Source: an uncultured Lachnospiraceae bacterium (lineage in GTDB: Bacteria; Bacillota; Clostridia; Lachnospirales; Lachnospiraceae). Taken from it: DNA of 17,345 bases. This document shows positions 1 through 8,906 of this stretch, piece by piece. The stretch covers positions 1-17,345 of the forward strand of contig CAMWOK010000026.1 in NCBI GenBank assembly GCA_947175845.1, given 5' to 3'. The translations under genes and the position numbers were made by a program. Below the pieces are notes generated by a model. It was not told where the DNA came from and searched no databases. It was given only the letters and a program-made list of their open reading frames with translations. Each line of letters opens with the position of its first letter. Position 1 is the stretch's first letter.

Positions 1-2767
1 CTCCAAGAGACATCTGCCCCTCTATGACATCCGCGCCGACATTTTTGCTGTCGAGCTCCGCCGCGGTCAGCATCTCATAAAACTGCCCCTTCTCGTCGTG
101 CGCCGGCTCGATTTTAATCTGGTAGGTGCTGTCCGCAAAGTTTGTCCTGCGCAGCAGCCGGTTGATGTCGTGCGTGTGGCGCTTTGCCGCGTTGATATCG
201 CCGTGGATCGTGGCGATCACATTCTCGCGCAGGCTCTTGTAGATGAGACTGCACTGCCGCTCAAACTCCATCTCGTACTTTGGCTCATAATCGTTCTGGT
301 AATCCTGCAGCAGCGTGTCGTATACAGTGTTGTCTCTCTCCATGCCGTTGAATCCAACGGACGGGTACTCCCTGTTAAAACGGTTTCTGGCGTTCTGCAA
401 GGTCTCCGCCTCCTGCTGCTCCTTCTCCTCGAGCGTGTGGATCTGCGCGGTGAGCCGGTTGCGGATAACCTGGCCGGATTGGGTCTTTAACTGCTCTGTG
501 ACCTCCGCCTCGATCGCCGCGTCCGCCCTGTAGCCTGTACACTTTTCTTCCAGCTCGGTGCGGAGCCGGCTGACCTCGCCCTCCTTCTGGCTCCTGATGC
601 GGGTGTACTCGTTCGTCCGTCTCTGATTTACATTCTGCGCTTCGCGTTTTTCCTTTCGCTTCTCCTCGAGACGCTCCTTGCGCTCCTGCAGTTCCCTGTA
701 CTCGCCCTCCTTCATCCTTGCAATGTCCTGGCGCAGGCACGTGATCTCGCCCGTGACTTTCTCAAGCCCCTTACCCGCACAGGAGAGGCGCTCAAAATGC
801 GCGGTGTCATTGTTGAGATTCTCAAATTCTGAGGCAGCTTTCAGACTGTCGATCATCCGCCGGAGGGATGCGCACTCCGTCTGCTGGCTCTCTAGGTTCT
901 TCTGGTACTCCGCAAGCTTTGCCTTTGACACTTTGGTTCCGATGCAGGCATATTTCTCGTAGTCGCTCCGGCGCAGATGCCGGAAAATAAAATTGCTGTA
1001 GGAATAGCAGTCCGGTGTGACGCCGTCGCGCACGCGCTCAAGCTCCTCGACGGTGTGGCATTTGCGAATCCGCCCCAGATACCGCCGCAGGCAGGCATCC
1101 ACGTATGGAATGTCGGTATGCACCGCCTCGTAGAGCGAATTGTCATCCGCGGATGGATTCTGTTTTCCAATCGCATCCGTGTTGATCAGCTCGACATCCT
1201 CGTACTTTTTCATCTCCCGAAAAAGCTCGGCTGCGTCGTGCGCATACTTTGGCTCTGTCACGAGCGAGAGTTTGAGCCGCCCCATTCTGCCCTCGACGGC
1301 ATCCTTCCACTCCGCGTCCTCCACATTGAACAGATCCGCAAATATATTGACCTTTACCGTGCGCCCGTACCGGTCTGTCAGCCTGCGCTCGAGGGCTGCG
1401 CGCGCATCCTTGAGCACTGCCTGATAGGGCTTTCTGTCATTCTGCAAATCGTCGACAAGGCGGCTCAGTTCCTTGATTTCCCGCTCGCACTCACGGCGCT
1501 TTTCGCTGTACTCCTCGAGCACCTCGTCGATGTTTTCCCGCGTGTCCTGTATGTTTTTTCGCAGGCTCCTGCACAGCTCATCGTCAACTGCACCCTTGCA
1601 GAAGGTCTCGATCCGGTTGAGCATGGGATTGCTGACATAGTCCGTGATGACGATGTCCTCCGCCCACCGCTGCAGTCCCCGCGTCGTCTTTCTCCACTGT
1701 TCGCTGTCCGCCGCGTACACTTCCTGCAGCTCCATAAGCTTATCGAGCTGGTGCTCCTTTGCGCCCAGACCGCTCGCACCCAGTTCCGTCGACACCTGGA
1801 AAAGTTCCTGTTCGATCGCTTCCATGTCCGCGTCGAGTTTTGTGCGGAACGCCTCAAGGCGCACCAGCTCCTGCGCAGCCTGCTCAATCCCGTCCTCGTC
1901 CGCTGCAATCTTGTCCCGCAGCTCGATCACCTCCGTGCACCGTATCATGGCGCGCGCGCGGATAATGTCCGCGCTGACTTCAAGCCTGCGTTTTCCCGCC
2001 TCCTGCACTTCTGTCAATAGCGCGATCCGGCTGCGCAGATCCTTGATTTTCTCCTGGATATCGCGGTACGCGCCGAGCTGTTCGCTGATTTGTCCTATGA
2101 TGTCGCCCTCATTTTTTGGAAACATGTAGTCCTTGATAAACTGTCCGGTTCCGTCTGTCATCTTGAGGGCAATCGCGCTCTTCTCCATCACGGTAAACCG
2201 ATTGCCGTCAATGTAGCCGAGAATGATATCATAGAGCGCACTGGTGTACGCCTCCTTGGACGTATAGATGCGGTTGATGTCCTTTCCTCTGTTCTCGGCA
2301 CTGGCGGCGCGCTCCTCCACAAGCTTTCGGATCTGCTGGTTGGTGTACGGAAAGCCTTCCTCCGTGAGATATCCCGGCTCAGGAATGCGCCCGCAATGGC
2401 TGAAATACATCAGTTTCCGGATTTCTGTGTCATTTTTGCGCACCTCGAAGGCAAGTCCCGCACAGACAAACTGATGTGTCCCTGTATCCTCGATTTCGAG
2501 CGCGATCGTCGAGCAGAAATCGCTCCCGCCGCGGTTGGCGGTTCCGTCCTTCTGCTCCCCGCGCAGGTAGCTGAGCACGCTGCGCCTGTTTTTGGCGTCA
2601 TCCGCCGCCTTGTTCAGAAAGCTCGACGAGACGCTCCCGTACAGTATGACCTGTATCGCGTCCATCACGGTCGATTTCCCTGAACCGCTCATGCCGCTGA
2701 ACAGGTTGACATACTCGTGAAACGCCAGCATCTGATGCGTGATGCCTCCCCAGTTATTCAGACACAT
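1..2767 (-). CDS. jetC: Wadjet JetC, SMC/MukB-like ATPase (partial, runs off the left edge)
   Basis: This is the SMC-type motor of a Wadjet complex. In characterised Wadjet systems it extrudes DNA loops on circular plasmids, which JetD then cleaves. The frame is open for 922 codons and has no stop before the window edge. The MukB/JetC-like N-terminus has an NWGG motif at about residues 5-8 and a Walker A G25-MSGSGKST33, followed by DAIQ. Long charged Glu/Lys/Arg-rich stretches from about residue 220 onward fit SMC coiled-coil arms, interrupted near residues 445-580 by a more globular segment that may be the hinge. The ABC signature, Walker B and the C-terminal head lie outside the window. The ATG at 2767 overlaps the end of jetB by 14 nt and has no clear Shine-Dalgarno, so translation is probably coupled. 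The family assignment rests on the P-loop context and the neighbours jetA and jetB. Confidence 0.9.
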   Translation of the reverse strand, partial: MCLNNWGGITHQMLAFHEYVNLFSGMSGSGKSTVMDAIQVILYGSVSSSFLNKAADDAKNRRSVLSYLRGEQKDGTANRGGSDFCSTIALEIEDTGTHQFVCAGLAFEVRKNDTEIRKLMYFSHCGRIPEPGYLTEEGFPYTNQQIRKLVEERAASAENRGKDINRIYTSKEAYTSALYDIILGYIDGNRFTVMEKSAIALKMTDGTGQFIKDYMFPKNEGDIIGQISEQLGAYRDIQEKIKDLRSRIALLTEVQEAGKRRLEVSADIIRARAMIRCTEVIELRDKIAADEDGIEQAAQELVRLEAFRTKLDADMEAIEQELFQVSTELGASGLGAKEHQLDKLMELQEVYAADSEQWRKTTRGLQRWAEDIVITDYVSNPMLNRIETFCKGAVDDELCRSLRKNIQDTRENIDEVLEEYSEKRRECEREIKELSRLVDDLQNDRKPYQAVLKDARAALERRLTDRYGRTVKVNIFADLFNVEDAEWKDAVEGRMGRLKLSLVTEPKYAHDAAELFREMKKYEDVELINTDAIGKQNPSADDNSLYEAVHTDIPYVDACLRRYLGRIRKCHTVEELERVRDGVTPDCYSYSNFIFRHLRRSDYEKYACIGTKVSKAKLAEYQKNLESQQTECASLRRMIDSLKAASEFENLNNDTAHFERLSCAGKGLEKVTGEITCLRQDIARMKEGEYRELQERKERLEEKRKEKREAQNVNQRRTNEYTRIRSQKEGEVSRLRTELEEKCTGYRADAAIEAEVTEQLKTQSGQVIRNRLTAQIHTLEEKEQQEAETLQNARNRFNREYPSVGFNGMERDNTVYDTLLQDYQNDYEPKYEMEFERQCSLIYKSLRENVIATIHGDINAAKRHTHDINRLLRRTNFADSTYQIKIEPAHDEKGQFYEMLTAAELDSKNVGADVIEGQMSLG

Positions 2768-3413
2768 TCTTGTAAATAGTTTCTTCGCTTTCTTCACTTG
2801 TATACTCCTCTATCGAACCGTTCGCCTGTGCCTCCTCGGCGTACTCCTTCACAATCTCGTTGAGGTCCACGGACGAGCAGAAAATGTTTATCGTGCTGTA
2901 GATGTATATCGGCGAGTCGTCCTCGAGGCTGCCGATCGCTCCCGGAAGCTCTATCATCTGGTGTGTCTTAAAAAAAGTCAGCGCCTCCTGCCACTCCTGC
3001 ACAGTCAGTTTTCTGGTGAGCAGGTTGGTGTTTCTGCCGATCTCCCTGATCTCCTCAAGGCTTGTCACCGTCGCATTCAGCCCCTCGCCCATGATTTTAT
3101 CCCGGTAAATCACCTTGAGAATGAGCAGGATGCGGGTGCCCGTCAGCGTCATTTTGTCCGTCGGCATCCCCTCGCCCTTGATGCGGAAGATGTGCTCATG
3201 CGGGTCGTGCACCAGCTCGCAGTCGAGCACGGACAGATAGTCCGCGATAAATTCCCTGTGGTTGGCGCAGATGCGGTACCGCGGGTTATCCCGCTGCACC
3301 AGCGTGACCGGGTCGCACTTCACCTGCAGAATACAGGTCTGGCGGAACAGATCCTGTATCGTTTTCTTGATTCCCGCCGCCTCGCCGGGCGCAAGCTCCT
3401 CGATGTACTTCAT
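2754..3413 (-). CDS. jetB: Wadjet JetB, MukE-like subunit (DUF6063-type)
   Basis: A 219-residue protein in the position of the MukE-like (kite) subunit of Wadjet, which bridges the kleisin JetA and the SMC JetC. The body is alpha/beta with winged-helix-like character: a basic middle around residues 80-105 (LTGTRILLILKVIYRDK), then helices and an acidic C-terminal tail rich in Glu and Ser, as often seen in MukE-like proteins. No catalytic motif is expected or seen. The start is set by GGAGG nine bases upstream of the ATG; an earlier ATG in the spacer meets a stop after one codon. It lies 27 nt after jetA, and its last 14 nt are shared with jetC. The DUF6063 label is from memory of the family that accompanies DUF5716 JetA proteins and should be confirmed by profile search. 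Confidence 0.85.
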   Translation of the reverse strand: MKYIEELAPGEAAGIKKTIQDLFRQTCILQVKCDPVTLVQRDNPRYRICANHREFIADYLSVLDCELVHDPHEHIFRIKGEGMPTDKMTLTGTRILLILKVIYRDKIMGEGLNATVTSLEEIREIGRNTNLLTRKLTVQEWQEALTFFKTHQMIELPGAIGSLEDDSPIYIYSTINIFCSSVDLNEIVKEYAEEAQANGSIEEYTSEESEETIYKNVSE

Positions 3414-3440
3414 TCCATATATCCTCCGTAATTGCGCATT

Positions 3441-4862
3441 TTATGCATCCCCCATATCGATCTGAAGCTCGGAGAACGTAAAACCTTCCTTGTTTCTAAG
3501 CTCCCCTCCGAGCGCGACGCCGCCCTGCTTCTGCTGACCCCGAACTGCCTCCTGCCACAGAAACATCATCTTCTCCAAGTCCTCCACCGACTGAACTGTC
3601 TCCCCGGTGGTCCGAAACACGCCGTCTCTCATATTTTTGTCACAGAACGCTCTCAGCTGCTTTTTCGTGTAGAGCGGTTTTGGCACAAAATCCGTGATTG
3701 CCGTCTCCGGCGCCGTCTCCTGTGGCTGCACCGGCAGCGGTTCAAAAAGGTTCTCGGAACTGTCGCGTCGCCTGTACATGCTGTTGTCATCGCACATCTT
3801 AAACGGCGCTGTCAGGCAGACTTTCTCCCGCACCCTGTCGAGCAGGGCGTCCACGTCACTGCACTTGTCCAGCATCCGAATCAGACGAACCGTGCTGTCC
3901 TCCCTGACAGATCCCTCCTGAAAAATATAGTGGATTCTGGCGAGCGCCCTCTTTGCAAAGACCGCTTTCTGCTCCACCAGCTTGTTGTACTTGCGCTCAA
4001 TCATATCCATCTCGCGCTCAATCTGATAGACGAGCCCCACAGCCTCCTCACTGTACTGCACTGCCCGCTCCGCGCGCAGATGCGCTGCGGTGCCCTTCTC
4101 GCACTGATACAGCGCCTTTTCCAGCTTTGGCTTCTGCTGGTCATTCTGGTTCAGTATCCGGCTGATGAGCTCCTTGACAGACTCCTTGTAGCGGTAAAAG
4201 CTGTCCGTGGTTGTGAGGATGGCGTACTTTTCGCTGTCGCTGTTGTTGATTTCGTTCACCAGCACCTGCTGTATCTCGATAAAATTTTTGCTCCTGGAAA
4301 GCTCGTCAAAATAGGTCCGCATCCCGTTTTGCATGTTAGAGAGCAGCATCTCCAAGTTTTTGGATGTGTGGAGCGCGCTCTTTAAGATTTCGTTGTTTTT
4401 CTCCTCATCCGACTGGTAGGTGAACAGCGCGCTGTAGATCGAGAGAATGCTCTCGCGCTCCCTGCTGTCATCCTCGCTCAGCAGCCTCCTGAACAGCTCC
4501 ACATAGAGCTGGCTGTACTCCGGAAAGGATATCATGTAGGTGTTCAGCCGCTCGTCGTAATCGCTCCGAATCCAGCCCCAGCCAATCAGGGTATTGAGGA
4601 TCGCGGAGGGCGTTCCCCGCGTCTCAAAGGTCCTGTTTTCCGGCGCATCCTGCATCTCCTCGGCATCCTCCATCCACTCAATCGCAAGCCTGCCGATCGT
4701 CTCCCCGACAATCGCCTGCCCTTCCTCTATGGTCAGTCCGAGCGCCGCGTACACCGCGTTGCCCTCATCGTACAGCGCGACCAGAAACATCATGTATGCC
4801 TCCATGTTTCTGGTGCGGAATAATTTGTAGAAATCTTTTGGTATTCTCTTGTTTAACAGCAT
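3441..4862 (-). CDS. jetA: Wadjet JetA, MukF-like kleisin (DUF5716-type)
   Basis: A 473-residue protein matching the JetA kleisin subunit of Wadjet, which closes the SMC ring with JetB and JetC. The N-terminal 130 residues look like winged helices and include an LNTLIGWGWI segment at about residues 89-98. A long helical, charged middle (about 140-330) fits the kleisin helical region. A linker rich in Pro and Glu (about 365-390) is followed by a C-terminal winged-helix-like segment, as in MukF. The start ATG at 4862 follows AGAAGG with a seven-base spacer. It is the first of three co-directional genes jetA-jetB-jetC. The order kleisin, kite, SMC is the canonical Wadjet order. From memory the DUF5716-bearing type is Wadjet type III, but the subtype should be checked. 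Confidence 0.87.
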   Translation of the reverse strand: MLLNKRIPKDFYKLFRTRNMEAYMMFLVALYDEGNAVYAALGLTIEEGQAIVGETIGRLAIEWMEDAEEMQDAPENRTFETRGTPSAILNTLIGWGWIRSDYDERLNTYMISFPEYSQLYVELFRRLLSEDDSRERESILSIYSALFTYQSDEEKNNEILKSALHTSKNLEMLLSNMQNGMRTYFDELSRSKNFIEIQQVLVNEINNSDSEKYAILTTTDSFYRYKESVKELISRILNQNDQQKPKLEKALYQCEKGTAAHLRAERAVQYSEEAVGLVYQIEREMDMIERKYNKLVEQKAVFAKRALARIHYIFQEGSVREDSTVRLIRMLDKCSDVDALLDRVREKVCLTAPFKMCDDNSMYRRRDSSENLFEPLPVQPQETAPETAITDFVPKPLYTKKQLRAFCDKNMRDGVFRTTGETVQSVEDLEKMMFLWQEAVRGQQKQGGVALGGELRNKEGFTFSELQIDMGDA

Positions 4863-4880
4863 TCTGAAACCTTCTATAAT

Positions 4881-5072
4881 CTATTCTTTTGACAGTTCCC
4901 CGCCCCGCGTCCTGAGATGCCCAACCATACTTTTGACGGACAGCAGTGCACATCCGACAGCATAACACAGAATGGCTTTCCAGTCAAACGATGTGCCTGA
5001 CAGTGTGCGCAGCAGGCGGTTCTCCCCCACTTCGAGCAGCTCCACCAGATGAAAGTACTGCGAACTCTCCAA
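4881..5072 (-). CDS. Small putative single-pass membrane protein, start uncertain
   Basis: A short frame between capA and jetA. From a TTG at 5072 it gives 63 residues, with a hydrophobic stretch (KAILCYAVGCALLSVKSMVG) in the middle and a charged C-terminus ending in SKE. Third codon positions are strongly G/C-rich, like the neighbouring genes, which argues that this frame is translated. Neither TTG nor any upstream codon has a convincing ribosome-binding site. The same frame is open back to 5114, just inside the end of capA, and reads ETLQNIFLFATALESS, which looks protein-like. It may therefore start at a CTG (5102), be reached by a +1 shift from capA, or be the remnant of a longer gene. The stop at 4881 is 18 nt before jetA. 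I do not recognise a family. Confidence 0.45.
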   Translation of the reverse strand: MESSQYFHLVELLEVGENRLLRTLSGTSFDWKAILCYAVGCALLSVKSMVGHLRTRGGELSKE

Positions 5073-5106
5073 GGCAGTGGCAAAGAGAAAAATGTTTTGC
5101 AGCGTT

Positions 5107-6567
5107 TCACTCTGTCATATATTTCCCGCCCGGATGCCACACGATGGTCATAGGCTGCAGTCCATATGCGTCCAGCTGATACCCTGCCGGCGTCAGAGCT
5201 ATCGTAAACTGCGCCGCTCCGCCCCTGACGCAGCGCTTGTACGGCTGGGCGCTGATAAAGTTTCCGACAGAGTAATAGACCAGCATCCGGTGACCGTCCT
5301 CACCGGTGCGCAGCTCATAGGGCTGCAGGGTGTGCGGGTGCGTGCCAACCACCACATCCACGCCGCTCTCCAGAAACACCTGCGTCCACGTTTTCTGAAA
5401 TTCGTCCGGATCTGTTGCGTACTCTGTCCCCCAGTGGGCAAACACCAGGATAAAGTCCGCCTCAGACCTTGCCTTTGCAAGGTCTCCGCGTATCTTTTCC
5501 GCGTCGTCCAGCAGGTGCACCAACCCGCGATTTTCGTCCGGAATGCGGATTCCGTTCGTCCCGTAAGTATAGTTGAACAGCGCAAAACAGACTCCGTTTC
5601 TGCGTATCAGCGCATACGGCTTCTCGGCGCCCTCCCCGTCTGCCTGGATGCCGAGGCAGACCACCTGGTGCGCGTCAAAAAAATGTTTTGTGAAGCGGGC
5701 GCCGTCCACGCCCCTGTCAAGCGCGTGGTTGGTCGCGCATGTGACCACGTCAAATCCCGCGTCCACGATCGCCTGCCCGACTTGGGCGGGCGTGCCAAAC
5801 CGCGGATAATCGCCATACATTGCGGGATTGTCGGTCAGCGGCGTCTCCTGGTTGATGACGGCGACATCGCTGTCCAAAATCATCTGTTGCACATTTTCAA
5901 ACAAAAATCCAAAGTCCGGTTCATTTTGCAGTCCATACCGGTAGATCGGCTCATGCACAAGGACATCCCCAAAAACACAAAACGAAATCTCGGTGTCCTC
6001 CTTCTTAAAGCCCCACGAATCCCACACCCAGCTTGTCATCTCGTCCTCTGTGCCGCGCAGCCAGAGGCGGGCATCGGGCGCTTCCTTGTTGTTGGAAGTC
6101 ATGTCTGCGACATCCTGTCCGATGTATGACGACATCCATTTCGGGCTGATTTTGTCCGGGCTGTACGCGTACACAAAAAGGTGCTGGGACCATGTGTCCT
6201 CATCCTTCTCGACCCAGAATGGCCTGTGCGCGCCGTAGCGTCCCTTTTTCCAGCACAGCAGCACCAGTTCCTCCACGCCGTCATTGTCGACATCCCACGA
6301 GAGCGCCTTCTGAACCTTCACTCCCTCGGGGGACGTCCATATGACACAAGTGTCATATTTGACGCTTACGGTCTTACGATTCAGCGCAACCGTGTACATC
6401 CCTGTCCGGTCTGAAAACGTGCTGCTCTCCCACCGGACCCACGTCGGGATTCCACTTTGCAGGCGCGCGCACAACACGAAAACGACGGCGCTGGCTGCTG
6501 CCAGCGCCATGATGATCGCCCTCTTCCCGTCAAAAAATCTGCACCTGCCCTGCCTACTCCCACTCAT
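5107..6567 (-). CDS. CapA-family metallophosphatase-like surface protein with N-terminal membrane anchor
   Basis: CapA/PgsA-type protein of 486 residues. Relatives take part in poly-gamma-glutamate capsule synthesis or attachment and have a calcineurin-like phosphoesterase fold facing outward. An uncleaved membrane helix lies at about residues 17-35. An extra domain of about 150 residues follows, containing WDVDNDGVEEL (91-101), an Asp-rich FG-GAP/calcium-loop-like motif. The CapA domain starts near 194 with FGDVLVHE, then NQETPLTD (239-246), CATNHALDRG (277-286), AHWGTEY (377-383), GTHPHTLQPYE (408-418) and SVGNFIS (433-439). These motifs carry the expected metal ligands. The ATG at 6567 overlaps the DUF3160 gene by 14 nt, so the two are probably translationally coupled. 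Longer starts inside the DUF3160 gene are possible but would place odd sequence before the membrane helix. No other capsule genes are seen, so a capsule role is unproven. Confidence 0.85.
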   Translation of the reverse strand: MSGSRQGRCRFFDGKRAIIMALAAASAVVFVLCARLQSGIPTWVRWESSTFSDRTGMYTVALNRKTVSVKYDTCVIWTSPEGVKVQKALSWDVDNDGVEELVLLCWKKGRYGAHRPFWVEKDEDTWSQHLFVYAYSPDKISPKWMSSYIGQDVADMTSNNKEAPDARLWLRGTEDEMTSWVWDSWGFKKEDTEISFCVFGDVLVHEPIYRYGLQNEPDFGFLFENVQQMILDSDVAVINQETPLTDNPAMYGDYPRFGTPAQVGQAIVDAGFDVVTCATNHALDRGVDGARFTKHFFDAHQVVCLGIQADGEGAEKPYALIRRNGVCFALFNYTYGTNGIRIPDENRGLVHLLDDAEKIRGDLAKARSEADFILVFAHWGTEYATDPDEFQKTWTQVFLESGVDVVVGTHPHTLQPYELRTGEDGHRMLVYYSVGNFISAQPYKRCVRGGAAQFTIALTPAGYQLDAYGLQPMTIVWHPGGKYMTE

Positions 6568-8818
6568 ACTGATACCGGTAGCTCTCTGTCCAGTCCGGGC
6601 GCTGAATTGGTTTGTCGTAATTGTAACTGCCGTTCTCATCCGACTGGATTCCCATCATCTGACGCCACTTGGAATCGGTCAGCCTGTCGTCCGCCGGCCA
6701 GGAAAACTGGTAGAAGGAATAGACGCTCCCGCGCGCGGCCTTTATCGTTCCATCGACCTTCACCACCACATAGATCTCAGACGGGTTGCCGGTCGCCACC
6801 TCGAGGACGGTCGCACTGCCCGGGTTTTCCGGGTTGGTCGCGATGTCCGCCACAATCGCCGCCGGGTACTCCGGCGTGTCAAAGTACTCCTCGCCGATGA
6901 CATCTTTCGCGGCCTCGTACCAGAAGTGCTCAATGCTGCCGCCGTAGCAGCGGATAAACTCGTACTCCTCGTCCGTGAGCACCTCGTCTTGAAGCTCTTT
7001 TTTGGAGATGGTCAGAAGCTGCTGCGCCATCTGGGAAAGCCGCATGAGATTCTCCTCGTCCGCCGCGGAGAGCATCCCGTATTGTTTCAGCCCCTCCGCC
7101 GTCTGGGCAGAGAGGGCAGCAAAGCGCTGGTACACAAGCGGCTCCGGCTCCACATAGCCCCTGTCGTCGGGTTCCTCCTCAAGCCCGCCGCCCATCTCCG
7201 CAATGACCTGCTTTGCATAGAGAATCGTGTCATGCTTGAGCTCCGCGTAGCTTCCGGCAAAGCACTCGAGATTTTTCTTTGTCCACTCCTCATTCTGCAT
7301 AAACTGTGGATAGCCCTCGCCTTTCACCTCGAGCAGCGGGCGCAGGGTGTTGAGCCAGCCCGCGTAGAGGCTTGCGGACCACAGGGCCGGGTTCTCCTTG
7401 GCAAGTCCATCCCGGAGCGCTGTCATATTTTCCGTGTATCCTTTATAGTCTGCCGCGCCGGAAGCTTCCAGTATGCGAAGCGCCATATCGCTTCCAAGGG
7501 CTGCCGGCACATCCAGCGTGTCTGGGAGCATGCGCTTCTCCCCCGCGCTGTTTTCTTTTACATTCTGGTAAATCAGCTGCTGCATCACCGCCGCATCGAT
7601 CGTAAAGCGCTGTCCCATAAACCGAAATCCGCGAATCACATTGTCCTCGCCGTCAAATATCGGAATCGAGTTAATCCGGGGCGCCGGAAGCTTCCCGGTC
7701 TGGTCGTGAAACTGCAAAAAGCCCTCCGCATTGCCCGCGAGCGCGCTGACTGCAAACGCGTCGCCGTAGGCACTGCGCATGACCGGCGCGTACTCGCACA
7801 CGCCAAGGTCATCACTCGCCCCCGCAAAAAAGGCAGTCACCGCATAGACAGACTCCCACAGGCGGTACGCCTCCTCGTCGTCTGCGAGCGCCTTTGTGAT
7901 CAGAAGCGCGCTCCTGTCCATATCTTCATTCGCCTGCGTGAAATGAATCCTGCCATACCACATCATGGCTTTGAAGTAGCGTTCTAGCTGCGCGTCACCC
8001 TCGTAATAGCCGCGCGGGATGTACTGCGAATAGTCCTCGAACTCCCCTGAAACCTGCGACACCGTGATCCCCTCCGCCCGGTTGATGCAGTCGAGCTCAT
8101 ACGCCGTCATCTCCGCCACATCCGCGTGCACCGCCGTGCTGTCATCAAGAAGCTTTGCGCCGATTGTAAAAAACGCCACATTCCGCTTTGCCGCGCTCTC
8201 CCACTCGCTGCCCACAAGCTGCTCATACTGCGCCGTGCTGTCCTCGAGCATCCTCCTGCTCAGCGCGGTCACGCTGTCGGACAGCGTGTTCTTCTCGATA
8301 TTTTTTAACAGGTAGGCAAAGTACAGATGATAGGTGTGCATCAGCGAGTCGACTGTCACAAAGTTCGGTATCATTTCATAGCGGTTGTACTCATAGATTT
8401 CAAAAAATTCTCTCCCCGCGTCGCCGCACACGACAAAACCGTTTTTTGCGAGCTTCTGCGCAATCTCGCCGCCCTGATTCAGCGCATGCATCTGCCACAG
8501 GTTTTCGACATTGCCAAGGTCTGCGTCCACCGTGTAGGGCGCAACGCTGGGCACAACGTCAGCCGCGTCGCCTGTCACAGTCTGTATCAGCATGGGGCGC
8601 TGGCCTGCGTACAGCGCATTTGCCTGCTGGGTCGTCTCCGCAGTCTCGTCGGGCTGTCTCGTCGATGTTGCACTCTCTTTCCGATCGCTCCTGTCCGGTT
8701 TTGTCTCCCGCACCGACGAGTCCTGCACCGCGCATCCGCCCAGCACGCTTAGCGCGAGGGCGAGCGCCGCCACCCGCCCAAACTGTGTTTTCAGTCTTCT
8801 CATTCTCTCGTTTTTCAT
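6554..8818 (-). CDS. DUF3160-family secreted lipoprotein
   Basis: A protein of about 754 residues with a lipoprotein signal peptide: basic n-region, hydrophobic core, and a lipobox of the LGGC type with Cys near residue 29. A Ser/Thr/Glu/Asp-rich linker follows to about residue 65. The remainder matches my recollection of DUF3160, an all-helical surface protein family of unknown function common in Clostridia. Recognisable segments include NGFVVCGD, NFVTVDSLMHTYHLYF, MMWYGR, FMGQRFTIDA and a C-terminal YSFYQF. AGGAGG lies eight bases before a TTG at 8821 and eleven before the ATG at 8818; either could initiate. It overlaps the downstream capA-like gene by 14 nt, which suggests the two work together at the cell surface. 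No enzymatic motif is evident. Confidence 0.85.
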   Translation of the reverse strand: MKNERMRRLKTQFGRVAALALALSVLGGCAVQDSSVRETKPDRSDRKESATSTRQPDETAETTQQANALYAGQRPMLIQTVTGDAADVVPSVAPYTVDADLGNVENLWQMHALNQGGEIAQKLAKNGFVVCGDAGREFFEIYEYNRYEMIPNFVTVDSLMHTYHLYFAYLLKNIEKNTLSDSVTALSRRMLEDSTAQYEQLVGSEWESAAKRNVAFFTIGAKLLDDSTAVHADVAEMTAYELDCINRAEGITVSQVSGEFEDYSQYIPRGYYEGDAQLERYFKAMMWYGRIHFTQANEDMDRSALLITKALADDEEAYRLWESVYAVTAFFAGASDDLGVCEYAPVMRSAYGDAFAVSALAGNAEGFLQFHDQTGKLPAPRINSIPIFDGEDNVIRGFRFMGQRFTIDAAVMQQLIYQNVKENSAGEKRMLPDTLDVPAALGSDMALRILEASGAADYKGYTENMTALRDGLAKENPALWSASLYAGWLNTLRPLLEVKGEGYPQFMQNEEWTKKNLECFAGSYAELKHDTILYAKQVIAEMGGGLEEEPDDRGYVEPEPLVYQRFAALSAQTAEGLKQYGMLSAADEENLMRLSQMAQQLLTISKKELQDEVLTDEEYEFIRCYGGSIEHFWYEAAKDVIGEEYFDTPEYPAAIVADIATNPENPGSATVLEVATGNPSEIYVVVKVDGTIKAARGSVYSFYQFSWPADDRLTDSKWRQMMGIQSDENGSYNYDKPIQRPDWTESYRYQYEWE

Positions 8819-8906
8819 CAATCGCTCTACCTCCTGTTTTCGGTTTATACTTGTGCACTGTCAGACCACAGCCATTCCCCTCCCAGACAGGCGGCTGCAC
8901 TGGCGG

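Noticed and set aside
977..2020. Long plus-strand open frame (347 codons)
   Set aside because: Lies antisense to jetC; its product lacks recognisable motifs and the opposite frame encodes a clear SMC protein. High GC creates such shadows.
3432..4385. Plus-strand frame of 317 codons
   Set aside because: Antisense to jetA, with no ribosome-binding site or motif.
4874..5140. Minus-strand 88-codon frame with several cysteines and tryptophans after capA
   Set aside because: Its composition looks like an out-of-frame product; the neighbouring frame ending at 4881 has better coding character.
6341..7987. Very long plus-strand open frame (548 codons)
   Set aside because: Antisense to the DUF3160 and CapA genes, which have a lipobox, conserved motifs and a ribosome-binding site. 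The plus-strand product is Arg/His/Leu-rich without domain features.
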